Shown here: positions 25,476 to 33,395 of the stretch, in pieces | Position numbering within the stretch: position 1 is the first letter of the stretch | Layout: each line of letters starts with the position of its first letter | DNA from: Laedolimicola sp934402125 | GTDB taxonomy: Bacteria > Bacillota > Clostridia > Lachnospirales > Lachnospiraceae | Length of the DNA: 64,000 nucleotides | Direction of reading: 5' to 3' | Assembly: GCF_052065835.1 (NCBI RefSeq) | Contig: NZ_JBQHTG010000002.1 | Span: 124,001-188,000, forward strand | Made by a program: the position numbers and the translations under genes | The notes under the pieces: model-generated | What the model was told of the DNA's origin: nothing | Seen by the model: the letters and a program-made list of their open reading frames with translations, nothing else | The model's database searches: none

Positions 25476-25869
25476 AAGACGGTTCACATCATTTTGTAAT
25501 TCACTGGATGCGCTGGCGGAGGCAAAACAGAGGGATCTTTCCGATTCTTTTGTTTTAAGCGGTACCAGCGCCAAATTCAGTATTACCTTTGATTTGGCAT
25601 GGAAGGTCATGAAGGATATCCTGGTGCAATACTATGCGATTACCGGTTTTGTGGCAGGATCGCCGCGAGAGGTGCTTCGGGAGGCTTTCAAGGCGAATCT
25701 GATTTCTGATGATGCCTGGATGGAAATGCTGAAGGTGAGAAATGAGCTGACGCATGATTATGACTGCGAAATCGTGAAGGAACATTGTAGTACGATAGTG
25801 GAAACCTATATTGATTTGCTTTACGAGTTTGAAGCTATTGTGAAAAAACTGCTGGAAAAATCCCGGTAA
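25459..25869 (+). CDS. hepT: HepT-like HEPN toxin (HI0074 family)
   Basis: All-alpha HEPN-family protein of 136 residues, also described as a nucleotidyltransferase substrate-binding protein. The RX4HXY motif is intact: R94-NELT-H99-D-Y101. In studied systems this is the RNase site, with the Tyr as target of AMP modification. The FDLAWKVMKD segment is typical of the HI0074 subgroup. ATG 25459 lies inside the antitoxin gene. A bidirectional hairpin follows. With mntA it forms a type VII toxin-antitoxin pair (family knowledge); activity here is inferred. Confidence 0.82.
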   Translation: MDEKFKRRFTSFCNSLDALAEAKQRDLSDSFVLSGTSAKFSITFDLAWKVMKDILVQYYAITGFVAGSPREVLREAFKANLISDDAWMEMLKVRNELTHDYDCEIVKEHCSTIVETYIDLLYEFEAIVKKLLEKSR

Positions 25870-25929
25870 CCCGGTATACGGAAAGAAGCTGAGTGCGATC
25901 CCCCGGAGGGCTTTTCATGAAAAAAGAAT

Positions 25930-25956
25930 CAGCCCGGCATCGCCGGGCTGGTTTTA
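25930..25956. terminator. Bidirectional terminator between hepT and the HPr-like gene
   Basis: CAGCCCGGC, loop ATC, GCCGGGCTG, then GTTTTA on the + side. On the minus side the A-rich run AAAAAAGAAT becomes a T tract, so it mainly serves the minus-strand gene. Confidence 0.75.
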
Positions 25957-25977
25957 TGTAGTGGAAATTTTTGTGAA

Positions 25978-26214
25978 TTATTCCTCCACGATGTACGGCT
26001 TCAGAACATTCAGAATGGAATCCAGTTCATCATCTGCATGGATGCTTAAATCGATGGGCTTGGAGAGATCCAGGCTGAAGATACCCATAATGGACTTGGC
26101 GTCGATGACGTAGCGTCCGGATACCAGATCGAAATCTACATCAAACTTTGTAATATCATTTACAAAGGATTTCACTTTCTCGATAGAATTCAGACAAATT
26201 TTGACTGTTTTCAT
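25978..26214 (-). CDS. HPr-like protein lacking the phospho-accepting histidine
   Basis: Protein of 78 residues with an HPr fold pattern. The regulatory-serine region is conserved (AKSIMGIFSLDLSKP, Ser about 42, matching Ser46 of B. subtilis HPr). The segment that should read GIHARPA with His15 is instead NSIEKVKSF, with no histidine. It therefore cannot pass phosphate in the PTS. It may be a Crh-like regulator, although Crh keeps other features. ATG at 26214 follows AGGAGGG, and a good sigma-A promoter lies upstream. It is transcribed divergently from mtaB and alone. Confidence 0.8.
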   Translation of the reverse strand: MKTVKICLNSIEKVKSFVNDITKFDVDFDLVSGRYVIDAKSIMGIFSLDLSKPIDLSIHADDELDSILNVLKPYIVEE

Positions 26215-26249
26215 GACATACCCTCCTGATAATAACTTCTATAGTTCCG

Positions 26250-26278
26250 ATCTTAATACCGGGGGTAATAAAAGTCAA
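26250..26278 (-). promoter_or_regulatory. Sigma-A promoter of the HPr-like gene
   Basis: Minus strand: TTGACT (26278-26273), 17-base spacer, TAAGAT (26255-26250). Confidence 0.65.
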
Positions 26279-26313
26279 TGGGAAATCACATAATTTTGGA
26301 AAGAGGTTTAGAA

Positions 26314-27627
26314 ATGAAAAAAGTAGCGCTCCACAACCTGGGATGTAAGGTAAACGCTTATGAGACAGAAGGTATGCAGCAGCTCCTGGAGCAGGCGGGC
26401 TATGAGATTGTGCCTTTTGAGGAAAAGGCCGACATCTATATCGTAAATACCTGCTCCGTAACCAATATCGCGGATCGAAAATCCCGGCAGATGCTGCACC
26501 GGGCAAAAAAGCAGAACCCGGAAGCATTGGTGGTAGCGGTGGGCTGCTATGTACAGACGGCGGAGGCTGAGCTTCGGGAAGACGCGGCAGTAGATTTGTT
26601 GATTGGAAATAACAGGAAAAAAGATCTGTTGGAGATCCTGCAGTCCTATGAGGAAGGCGTGGATGAGGAAACCATCATCGACATCAACCATACGAAGGAA
26701 TATGAGAATATGACGGTGACAAAGACGGCGGAGCATACCCGGGCTTATGTGAAGGTACAGGACGGCTGCAATCAGTTCTGCAGCTATTGCGTGATCCCCT
26801 ACGCCAGAGGCCGCGTCCGCAGCCGGGAGAGCAGCGATGTCTGTGCGGAAATCCGGGAGCTGGCGGCAGCAGGCTACCGGGAGGTGGTTCTGACCGGAAT
26901 TCATCTGAGCTCCTACGGGATAGATCTGGAGGGTGAGACCCTTCTGACATTGATTGAGAAGGTGGCTGAGATAGAGGGAATTGACCGGATTCGGCTGGGC
27001 TCTCTGGAACCGCGGATCATTACAGAGGAATTTGCGGACGCGCTGTCGAAGCTGGATAAGTTCTGTCCGCATTTCCATCTGTCCCTCCAGAGCGGCTGTG
27101 ATGCCACATTGAAGCGGATGAACCGACGTTACACAGCACAGGAGTATGCAGAAAGCTGTGAGCTTTTACGGGAAAAGTTTGCCCATCCGGCTCTGACCAC
27201 GGACGTGATCGTGGGCTTTCCGGGGGAAACGGAGGAGGAATTCGCGGAGACTGTAGAATTCCTGAAGCGGATTCACCTGTTTGAAACCCATATTTTCAAA
27301 TATTCCAGAAGAAAGGGAACCCGGGCGGCAGTGATGGATCATCAGATTCCCGAGCAGGTAAAAACCGAGCGCAGCCATGTGCTTCTTGCGCTGGATGCAG
27401 CGCATTCCCGGCAGTACATGGAGGAACTGCGCGGTCAGCGGGCAGAGATTCTCATCGAGGAAAGAATCATGGTAAATGGCGTAGCGTACCAGGTGGGCCA
27501 TACGAAGGAATATATCCGGGCCGCAGTGATTTCGGAAGAGGATCTGACCAATCAGATTATCCCGGCGGTCATCGGAGAACAGATAGAAGAACGTTTGTGC
27601 GCCGCAACGCCCTTAAATCAGATCTAG
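26314..27627 (+). CDS. mtaB: tRNA t6A37 methylthiotransferase MtaB
   Basis: Radical-SAM enzyme that adds a methylthio group to t6A37 of ANN-decoding tRNAs. It has 437 residues: an N-terminal UPF0004 domain with its three cluster cysteines (NLGCKVN, VNTCSVT, VGCYVQ), a radical-SAM core with CX3CX2C in CNQFCSYCVIPYARG, and a C-terminal TRAM domain. The GCKVNxYE-type start separates MtaB from MiaB. ATG 26314 follows AAAGAGG; the upstream ATG at 26278 overlaps the opposing promoter. Confidence 0.93.
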   Translation: MKKVALHNLGCKVNAYETEGMQQLLEQAGYEIVPFEEKADIYIVNTCSVTNIADRKSRQMLHRAKKQNPEALVVAVGCYVQTAEAELREDAAVDLLIGNNRKKDLLEILQSYEEGVDEETIIDINHTKEYENMTVTKTAEHTRAYVKVQDGCNQFCSYCVIPYARGRVRSRESSDVCAEIRELAAAGYREVVLTGIHLSSYGIDLEGETLLTLIEKVAEIEGIDRIRLGSLEPRIITEEFADALSKLDKFCPHFHLSLQSGCDATLKRMNRRYTAQEYAESCELLREKFAHPALTTDVIVGFPGETEEEFAETVEFLKRIHLFETHIFKYSRRKGTRAAVMDHQIPEQVKTERSHVLLALDAAHSRQYMEELRGQRAEILIEERIMVNGVAYQVGHTKEYIRAAVISEEDLTNQIIPAVIGEQIEERLCAATPLNQI

Positions 27628-27630
27628 GAC

Positions 27631-27659
27631 TTGTATTTTGACAAAAGATAGAGTACAAT
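27631..27659 (+). promoter_or_regulatory. Promoter of the ireB-ruvX operon
   Basis: TTGTAT (27631-27636), 17-base spacer, TACAAT (27654-27659). A closer TTGACA (27639) has the wrong spacing. Confidence 0.5.
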
Positions 27660-27690
27660 AATTGGTAGTGGTGTCAGGAGCGTGAAAAAT

Positions 27691-27948
27691 ATGAGTAAAT
27701 TAGAAAGCACACAGAATTTTAAGGTACTGCCGGAATCTGAGAACCGGGTGGGAGATATTCTTCAGCAGGTGTATCAGGCTATGACGGAAAAGGGCTACAA
27801 TCCGGTCAATCAGATCGTGGGCTATATTATGTCTGGAGATCCGACCTATATTACCAGTCATAACAACGCGCGCAGTCTGATTATGAAGGTGGAGCGCGAC
27901 GAGCTGGTAGAGGAGCTTTTGAAGGTTTATATCAAAGCCAGGCTGTAG
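27691..27948 (+). CDS. IreB family regulatory phosphoprotein (UPF0297)
   Basis: Small protein of 85 residues. In enterococci the homolog IreB is phosphorylated by the Ser/Thr kinase IreK and affects cephalosporin resistance; in other Bacillota the role is unknown. The central GYNPVNQIVGYIMSGDPTYI and TSHNNARSLI segments are the family signature. ATG at 27691 is preceded by AGGAG at about 9 bases; a GTG at 27682 is too close. The order UPF0297-ruvX-DUF1292 is conserved across Bacillota. Confidence 0.9.
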   Translation: MSKLESTQNFKVLPESENRVGDILQQVYQAMTEKGYNPVNQIVGYIMSGDPTYITSHNNARSLIMKVERDELVEELLKVYIKARL

Positions 27949-27973
27949 GCGCGGGCATAAAGAGGAGTTGGAT

Positions 27974-28426
27974 ATGAGAATTCTGGGACTGGATTTTGGT
28001 TCCAAGACCGTAGGCGTCGCAGTGAGTGATCCCCTGGGAATTACAGCCCAGCCGGTGGAAATCGTCCGGAGAAAATCCGAGAGCAAGCTGCGGCAGACGC
28101 TTGCCAGAATCGAAGAGCTGGCGAAGGAGTACCAGGCGGAAAGCTTTGTACTGGGACTTCCGAAAAACATGAATAATACCATGGGTGAGCGGGCCGAGAA
28201 GTCTCTTGCATTTAAGGAAATGCTGGAAAAAAGGACGGGTCTGCCTGTTGTGATGTGGGACGAACGTCTCACGACTGTGGCGGCGAACCGGGCCATGATG
28301 GAAGGCGGTGTGCGCCGGGAGAACCGTGGGGAATTTGTAGATTCTATGGCGGCTGCGCTGATTTTGCAGGGATACCTGGACAGCCTTAAGATGTCTGGCA
28401 CTGCGCAGGCAGAGGATGAGGAGTAA
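27974..28426 (+). CDS. ruvX: Putative pre-16S rRNA nuclease / Holliday junction resolvase YqgF
   Basis: RNase H-fold nuclease of 150 residues. YqgF matures the 5' end of 16S rRNA in E. coli; an older name is Holliday junction resolvase RuvX. Motifs: LGLDFGSKTVGVAVSDP at the N-terminus with catalytic Asp, LGLPKNMNNTMGERA, WDERLTT and the late VDSMAAALILQ with the final Asp. ATG 27974 lies 6 bases after AGAGGAG; the TTG at 27968 is less likely. Operonic with its neighbours. Confidence 0.93.
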   Translation: MRILGLDFGSKTVGVAVSDPLGITAQPVEIVRRKSESKLRQTLARIEELAKEYQAESFVLGLPKNMNNTMGERAEKSLAFKEMLEKRTGLPVVMWDERLTTVAANRAMMEGGVRRENRGEFVDSMAAALILQGYLDSLKMSGTAQAEDEE

Positions 28427-28431
28427 GTTAG

Positions 28432-28692
28432 ATGGAGAAGATTTCGTTCACGCATAAAGAGACAGGAGAAACTGTGGATTTTTACGTGCTGGAGGAGACG
28501 CGTCTGAACGGCGTGGATTATATCCTGGTGACGGATTCACAGGAGGACGACGGAGAGGCGCTGATCTTAAAGGATTTGTCTTCCGACGGAGACAGCGAGG
28601 CTCTTTACGAGATCGTAGAAGATGATCAGGAGCTGGAAAGTGTCATGGGCATTTTTGAGCAGCTTTTGGAGGACGTGGATCTCACCTTATAG
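28432..28692 (+). CDS. DUF1292 (UPF0473) protein
   Basis: Acidic protein of 86 residues (KISFTHKETGETVDFYVLEE; ILVTDSQEDDGEALILKDL). Family YrzB, function unknown, always close to ruvX in Bacillota. ATG at 28432 lies 5 bases after the ruvX stop. Confidence 0.85.
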   Translation: MEKISFTHKETGETVDFYVLEETRLNGVDYILVTDSQEDDGEALILKDLSSDGDSEALYEIVEDDQELESVMGIFEQLLEDVDLTL

Positions 28693-28719
28693 AGAAATAG
28701 ATTGGGAAAGGTGATTTCT

Positions 28720-29205
28720 ATGGCAATTGACAGAGAGAGATTCAAGGATTTATTAAAGGAAAAAGGATTTAAGATGACCAGACAGCGTCTGGTGGTGCTG
28801 GAGGTACTGGCGGAGAATCCGGAACAGCATCTGACAGCAGAAGAGATTTACGAGCGAGTAAAAGTGGAAAATCCGGATATCGGATTGGCTACTGTTTATA
28901 GAACAGTTCAGTTATTGTTAGAGCTGGAACTGATTGATCGAATTAATCTGGATGACGGCTTTATCCGTTATGAGATTGGAAGCATCGGGGAGAAGGAACA
29001 TCACAGATACCATCATCTGATTTGTATGAAATGCGGAGGAGTCTTCGCCTTTCAGGATGATATGCTGGAAGCGCTTGAGTCGGGGGTTTGGGAAGCGCTG
29101 GGATTCCGGGTAATTGATCATGAGGTAAAACTCTACGGATACTGTAAGGACTGTTTGCAAAAGGAACACGAACAACAGGCAAGATTACAGGAGGAAAGAG
29201 TTTGA
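28720..29205 (+). CDS. Fur-family transcriptional repressor
   Basis: DNA-binding metal or peroxide sensor of 161 residues. N-terminal winged helix (KMTRQRLVVLEVL; LATVYRTVQLL recognition helix), then the HHRYHHLICMKCGG metal-binding hinge and a structural zinc site made of two CxxC motifs (CMKC and CKDC). Whether it is Fur, Zur or PerR cannot be decided: the PerR oxidisable His/Asp pattern is not clear. ATG 28720 follows AAAGGTG. It ends inside the TTG start of the RNase J gene, so it is translationally linked to RNA decay, as in many Lachnospiraceae. Confidence 0.88.
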   Translation: MAIDRERFKDLLKEKGFKMTRQRLVVLEVLAENPEQHLTAEEIYERVKVENPDIGLATVYRTVQLLLELELIDRINLDDGFIRYEIGSIGEKEHHRYHHLICMKCGGVFAFQDDMLEALESGVWEALGFRVIDHEVKLYGYCKDCLQKEHEQQARLQEERV

Positions 29206-30866
29206 GAAATATTAACAATTCAAAATTGCGGATCATTCCCCTCGGCGGACTAGAGCAGATCGGAATGAACATTACTGCCTTTGAATTCGAAGACAGTATT
29301 ATTGTTGTGGACTGCGGACTGTCATTTCCGGAGGACGATATGCTGGGTATCGACCTGGTTATTCCGGACGTGAGCTATCTGAAGGAGAATATCCAGAAGG
29401 TAAAGGGCTTTGTGATTACCCATGGACATGAGGATCACATCGGCGCCCTGCCTTATGTGCTGAAGGATATCAATGTGCCCATCTATGCCACCAAGCTGAC
29501 CATCGGCCTGATTGAGCATAAGCTGAAGGAGCACAATATGCTGAACCATGTGAAGAGAAAGGTAATCCAGCATGGTCAGTCCATCAATCTGGGCGCGTTC
29601 CGGATTGAGTTTATCAAGACGAACCACAGTATTGTAGACGCGTCTGCCCTGGCTATTTATTCCCCGGCGGGAATCGTAGTGCACACGGGAGACTTTAAGG
29701 TGGATTATACACCAGTATTCGGCGATGCCATCGATCTGCAGCGCTTTGGCGAGATTGGAAAGAAGGGCGTACTGGCTCTTATGTGCGACAGCACCAACGC
29801 GGAGCGGCAGGGCTTTACCATGTCAGAGCGTACGGTGGGTAAGGTCTTTGACGATATTATGTCGGATCACAGAGATTCCCGCATTATCATCGCGACCTTC
29901 GCGTCTAACGTGGACCGTGTACAGCAGATTATTAACTCCGCCTATAAGTACGGCCGCAAGGTTGTCATTGAGGGCCGGAGCATGGTCAATGTCATTTCCA
30001 CAGCGTCTGAGCTGGGATATCTGAATATTCCGGATAAAACGCTGATTGATATTGAACAGATGAAGAATTATCCGGATGAGCAGGTGGTTTTGATTACGAC
30101 AGGAAGCCAGGGTGAGTCCATGGCGGCCCTGTCCCGGATTGCAGCCAATATCCATAAGAAGATTCAGATTAAGCCGGGCGATACCGTCGTATTCAGCTCC
30201 AAGGCAATTCCGGGCAATGAAAAGGCAGTTTCCAAGGTAATCAATGAACTGTCCATGAAGGGCGCCAACGTTATTTTCCAGGACGCTCATGTATCCGGCC
30301 ACGCCTGCCAGGAGGAGATTAAGCTGATCTACTCCCTGGTACGTCCCAAATACGCGATTCCGGTGCATGGAGAATACCGCCATCTGAAGGCACAGGCGGA
30401 TCTGGCACAGAGCCTGGGTATTCCCAAGGAAAATATCTTTATCATGACCTCCGGCGATGTACTGGAGCTGAGTGAAGACAGCGCGAAGGTTGTGGATCAT
30501 GTGCATACCGGAGCAATTCTGGTAGACGGTCTCGGCGTCGGCGATGTAGGAAATATCGTTCTGCGGGATCGGCAGCATCTGGCAGAGGACGGCATTATGA
30601 TCGTGGTCATGACGCTGGAGAAATACAGCAATCAGCTTCTGGCAGGTCCGGATATCGTATCCCGTGGCTTTGTCTATGTGCGGGAGTCCGAGGATCTGAT
30701 GGAGGAAGCAAGAAGCGTAGTCAGTGACGCGGTAAATGATTGTCTTGACAAGGGAATTTCAGACTGGGGCAAGCTGAAGAATGTCATCAAGGACGCCCTG
30801 AATGATTTTATCTGGAAGAAGACCAAGCGGAGTCCGATGATTCTGCCGATTATTATGGAAGTATAG
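29202..30866 (+). CDS. rnj: Ribonuclease J
   Basis: 5'-3' exonuclease and endonuclease of the metallo-beta-lactamase/beta-CASP family, central to mRNA turnover and rRNA maturation in Bacillota. It has 554 residues. Metal motif HGHEDH (about 74-79) in VITHGHEDHIGALPY, MCDSTNAE, the beta-CASP segments TTGSQGE and HVSGHA, and PVHGEYRH near the C-terminal third. TTG start at 29202, seven bases after AGGAGG; there is no in-frame ATG before residue 22. Overlaps the fur-family stop by 4 bases. Confidence 0.93.
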   Translation: MRNINNSKLRIIPLGGLEQIGMNITAFEFEDSIIVVDCGLSFPEDDMLGIDLVIPDVSYLKENIQKVKGFVITHGHEDHIGALPYVLKDINVPIYATKLTIGLIEHKLKEHNMLNHVKRKVIQHGQSINLGAFRIEFIKTNHSIVDASALAIYSPAGIVVHTGDFKVDYTPVFGDAIDLQRFGEIGKKGVLALMCDSTNAERQGFTMSERTVGKVFDDIMSDHRDSRIIIATFASNVDRVQQIINSAYKYGRKVVIEGRSMVNVISTASELGYLNIPDKTLIDIEQMKNYPDEQVVLITTGSQGESMAALSRIAANIHKKIQIKPGDTVVFSSKAIPGNEKAVSKVINELSMKGANVIFQDAHVSGHACQEEIKLIYSLVRPKYAIPVHGEYRHLKAQADLAQSLGIPKENIFIMTSGDVLELSEDSAKVVDHVHTGAILVDGLGVGDVGNIVLRDRQHLAEDGIMIVVMTLEKYSNQLLAGPDIVSRGFVYVRESEDLMEEARSVVSDAVNDCLDKGISDWGKLKNVIKDALNDFIWKKTKRSPMILPIIMEV

Positions 30867-30876
30867 AGGAACTGGA

Positions 30877-31275
30877 ATGAATACAAAAAAAGCAGCTTTG
30901 ACCGTTTTATCTATCGCATTTAAGATTGTAATCATCGCAGTGGTTGCAGTCGGAATCCTCCGGCTGGGCAGTATGGCGTTCTCCTACGGACATTCCGTAT
31001 TTCAGGAGGAGGCTGTGGATCCCATGCCCGGAAGAACCATTCAGGTGACGGTGCCGGACGGCGCGTCTAAGACGGAGATTGCAAAGCTGCTGGAGAAAAA
31101 AGGACTGGTGGAGGACTCAAAGCTTTTCTACCTCCAGATCCTTTGCTCCAAATATTCCAAGACCATGAAACCCGGTACTTACACCCTGTCTACGGCCATG
31201 AAGCCCCGTCAGCTGATGGCGGTGCTGTCCGGGGAGGATGTGGAATTTAACTGGGGACAAGAGGAAGAATCGTAA
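30877..31275 (+). CDS. MltG/YceG-like N-terminal domain protein, no catalytic domain
   Basis: Protein of 132 residues with one N-terminal membrane helix (about 9-30) and a LysM-like region VTVPDGASKTEIAKLLEKKG, LVEDSKLFYL, MKPGTYTLSTAM that matches the start of the endolytic transglycosylase MltG. The catalytic domain with its conserved Glu (about 200 residues) is missing, and the gene ends naturally one base before the next start, so it is a compact protein rather than an obvious truncation. It may bind or position peptidoglycan (inference). Similar short forms occur in Lachnospiraceae. Confidence 0.75.
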   Translation: MNTKKAALTVLSIAFKIVIIAVVAVGILRLGSMAFSYGHSVFQEEAVDPMPGRTIQVTVPDGASKTEIAKLLEKKGLVEDSKLFYLQILCSKYSKTMKPGTYTLSTAMKPRQLMAVLSGEDVEFNWGQEEES

Positions 31276-31926
31276 GTGATAGCAGGAGAGAGAACGACAG
31301 CTTATATCAATTCCCTTGATATGGGCAATACAGAGCTTTTAAATCAAATAGAGAAAGAAGCACTGGAAACCTATGTGCCGATCATACGACGGGAGACGCA
31401 GAGCTTTCTGAAGACGCTGCTGGCGGCAAAGAAGCCGGAAAGGATCCTGGAGGTAGGAACGGCCGTAGGCTTTTCTGCGCTTCTGATGGCAGAGTACAGT
31501 CCGGCGGATACACGGATCACCACCATTGAAAAATACGAAAAACGGATTCCCATCGCCAAGGAGAATTTCCGCAGGGCGGGACGCCAGGAACAGATTACCC
31601 TGCTGGAGGGGGATGCTGCGGATATTTTGAAGGGGCTGACAGGAACCTATGATTTTATTTTCATGGATGCAGCCAAGGGTCAGTATATCCATTTCCTGCC
31701 GGAGGTGTTCCGGCTTTTGGCGCCGGGAGGAATCCTTCTGTCCGATAATGTATTGCAGGACGGCGATATCATCGAATCCCGGTTTGCTGTGGAACGCCGC
31801 GACCGGACTATTCACAGCCGTATGCGGGAGTATCTGTATACGCTGACCCATCACCCGGATCTGACCACATCGGTGCTGCCGCTGGGTGACGGCGTGACCT
31901 TAAGCGTAAAAAAGGAGCAGTTATGA
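31276..31926 (+). CDS. trmR: tRNA 5-hydroxyuridine methyltransferase TrmR
   Basis: Class I O-methyltransferase of 216 residues, like B. subtilis YrrM/TrmR, which converts ho5U34 to mo5U34 in tRNA. SAM motif LEVGTAVGFSALLMA, acidic loop TIEKYEKR, DFIFMDAAKGQY (metal-binding family pattern) and LLSDNVLQDG. GTG start at 31276 directly after the preceding stop. It overlaps the U32 gene by 4 bases; that partner supplies the hydroxylated substrate, so the two-step U34 pathway is encoded here in order. Confidence 0.88.
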   Translation: MIAGERTTAYINSLDMGNTELLNQIEKEALETYVPIIRRETQSFLKTLLAAKKPERILEVGTAVGFSALLMAEYSPADTRITTIEKYEKRIPIAKENFRRAGRQEQITLLEGDAADILKGLTGTYDFIFMDAAKGQYIHFLPEVFRLLAPGGILLSDNVLQDGDIIESRFAVERRDRTIHSRMREYLYTLTHHPDLTTSVLPLGDGVTLSVKKEQL

Positions 31927-33161
31927 GTGAAACAGTAAGAAAACCGGAGCTTCTGATTCCGGCCAGCAGTCTGGAGGTCTTAAAGACCGCGGTGGTCTTT
32001 GGCGCAGACGCGGTATACATCGGCGGCGAGGCCTTTGGTCTTCGCGCCAAGGCTAAAAATTTCTCCATGGAAGACATGAAAGAGGGGATTGCCTTCGCCC
32101 ATGCCCATGGGGTAAAGGTTTATGTAACAGCGAATATTCTGGCCCATAACCGGGATCTGGAAGGCGTGCGGGCTTATTTTGAAGAATTAAAAGAGATTAA
32201 GCCGGATGCGCTGATCATTGCAGACCCGGGCATCTTTATGCTGGCGAAGGAGATTTGTCCGGAGATAGAGCGTCATATCAGCACCCAGGCCAATAATACC
32301 AACTATCTGACCTATCAGTTCTGGTATCAGCAGGGGGCAAAACGGGTGGTTTCCGCTCGTGAGCTTTCCATGGAAGAACTTCGGGAGCTGCGGGCGCATA
32401 TCCCGGAGGATCTGGAAATTGAGACTTTTGTACACGGAGCCATGTGTATCTCTTATTCGGGGCGCTGCCTTCTGAGCAATTATTTTACCGGCCGCGACGC
32501 GAACCAGGGTGCCTGTACCCATCCCTGCCGCTGGAAATACGCGGTTATGGAGGAGAGCCGTCCCGGCGAGTATCTGCCGGTGTATGAAAATGAGCGGGGC
32601 ACCTATATCTTTAATTCCAAAGATCTCTGCATGATTGAGCATATTCCGGAGCTTCTGGAATCCGGCATTGACAGCTTTAAGATCGAGGGCCGCATGAAGA
32701 CGGCGCTCTACGTGGCGACAGTGGCCAGAACCTACCGGAAAGCCATCGACGATTGCCTGAAGTCCCGGGAGCTTTACGAGGAACATATGCCCTGGTATAA
32801 GGAGCAGATTGCAGCTTGCACGTATCGGGAATTTACCACCGGATTTTTCTATGGAAAGCCGGACGAGAGTTCCCAGATTTATGATAACAATACGTATCAG
32901 AAGGGCTACACCTATCTGGGAATTGCGGGCGACGTAGACGCGGAAAATTATATCCATCTGGAGCAGCGGAATAAGTTTTCTGTGGGAGAAATGATTGAGA
33001 TCATGAAGCCGGACGGAGAAAATCTGGCTGTCAGGGTAGAAGCTATCCTGAATGAAGAAGGCGAAGCCATGGAGAGCGCGCCCCATCCCCAGCAGAAGCT
33101 GCGCGTGAAGTTAAGCGGCAAAGCGGACGCCTGCGATATTCTGAGACGGAAAGAAGCATAG
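31923..33161 (+). CDS. trhP: U32 family protein, tRNA uridine 5-hydroxylation (TrhP-like)
   Basis: Protein of 412 residues of the peptidase U32 family. Members TrhP/YrrO use prephenate-derived chemistry to hydroxylate U34 of tRNA; the protease label is historical. LLIPASSLEVLKTAVVFGAD at the N-terminus, FVHGAMCISYSGRC and GACTHPCRW supply the Fe-S cysteines, and IEGRMKTALYVA is a family hallmark. A small C-terminal beta domain follows from about 330. ATG overlaps trmR (ATGA). B. subtilis has two such genes (yrrN, yrrO) beside yrrM; only one is present here. A strong terminator follows. Confidence 0.88.
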   Translation: MSETVRKPELLIPASSLEVLKTAVVFGADAVYIGGEAFGLRAKAKNFSMEDMKEGIAFAHAHGVKVYVTANILAHNRDLEGVRAYFEELKEIKPDALIIADPGIFMLAKEICPEIERHISTQANNTNYLTYQFWYQQGAKRVVSARELSMEELRELRAHIPEDLEIETFVHGAMCISYSGRCLLSNYFTGRDANQGACTHPCRWKYAVMEESRPGEYLPVYENERGTYIFNSKDLCMIEHIPELLESGIDSFKIEGRMKTALYVATVARTYRKAIDDCLKSRELYEEHMPWYKEQIAACTYREFTTGFFYGKPDESSQIYDNNTYQKGYTYLGIAGDVDAENYIHLEQRNKFSVGEMIEIMKPDGENLAVRVEAILNEEGEAMESAPHPQQKLRVKLSGKADACDILRRKEA

Positions 33162-33213
33162 AAAAGCGGCAGCAAGGTATCTATTGCCCTGATTTTAAAA
33201 CTGAATGTTGCAT

Positions 33214-33259
33214 AAAAAGTAAGGGAACAAGTCTATCTGGCCTGTTCCTTTACTTTTTT
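33214..33259 (+). terminator. Terminator after trhP, left edge of the AT-rich island
   Basis: AAAAAGTAAGGGAACA (33214-33229), 13-base loop, TGTTCCTTTACTTTTTT (33243-33259); 16 pairs with one G-U. A-run and T-run allow function in both directions. Confidence 0.85.
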
Positions 33260-33287
33260 CGAAGATACCGAATCAAAAGGGGTTGTT

Positions 33288-33395
33288 ATGATAAAAACCT
33301 TTGAAAGTGAGTGGAGAAAAGAATATACTAGTAGCAGGGGATTGAAGAAAATAATGGAGAAAGAGATATGGGGAAAATTGATGAAGTACGATTAG
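33288..33395 (+). CDS. Possible 35-residue ORF overlapping the helicase start
   Basis: ATG at 33288, preceded by AAAAGGGG, opens a 35-codon frame rich in Lys and Glu (ending KLMKYD) that overlaps the first 28 bases of the helicase gene in another frame. It also contains the presumed promoter at 33301-33329, so either the promoter or this ORF is probably wrong. Could be a leader peptide, a truncated remnant or chance. Too short to assign. Confidence 0.2.
   Translation: MIKTFESEWRKEYTSSRGLKKIMEKEIWGKLMKYD
33301..33329 (+). promoter_or_regulatory. Promoter of the helicase gene
   Basis: TTGAAA (33301-33306), 17-base spacer, TATACT (33324-33329), 38 bases before the helicase ATG. Confidence 0.55.
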
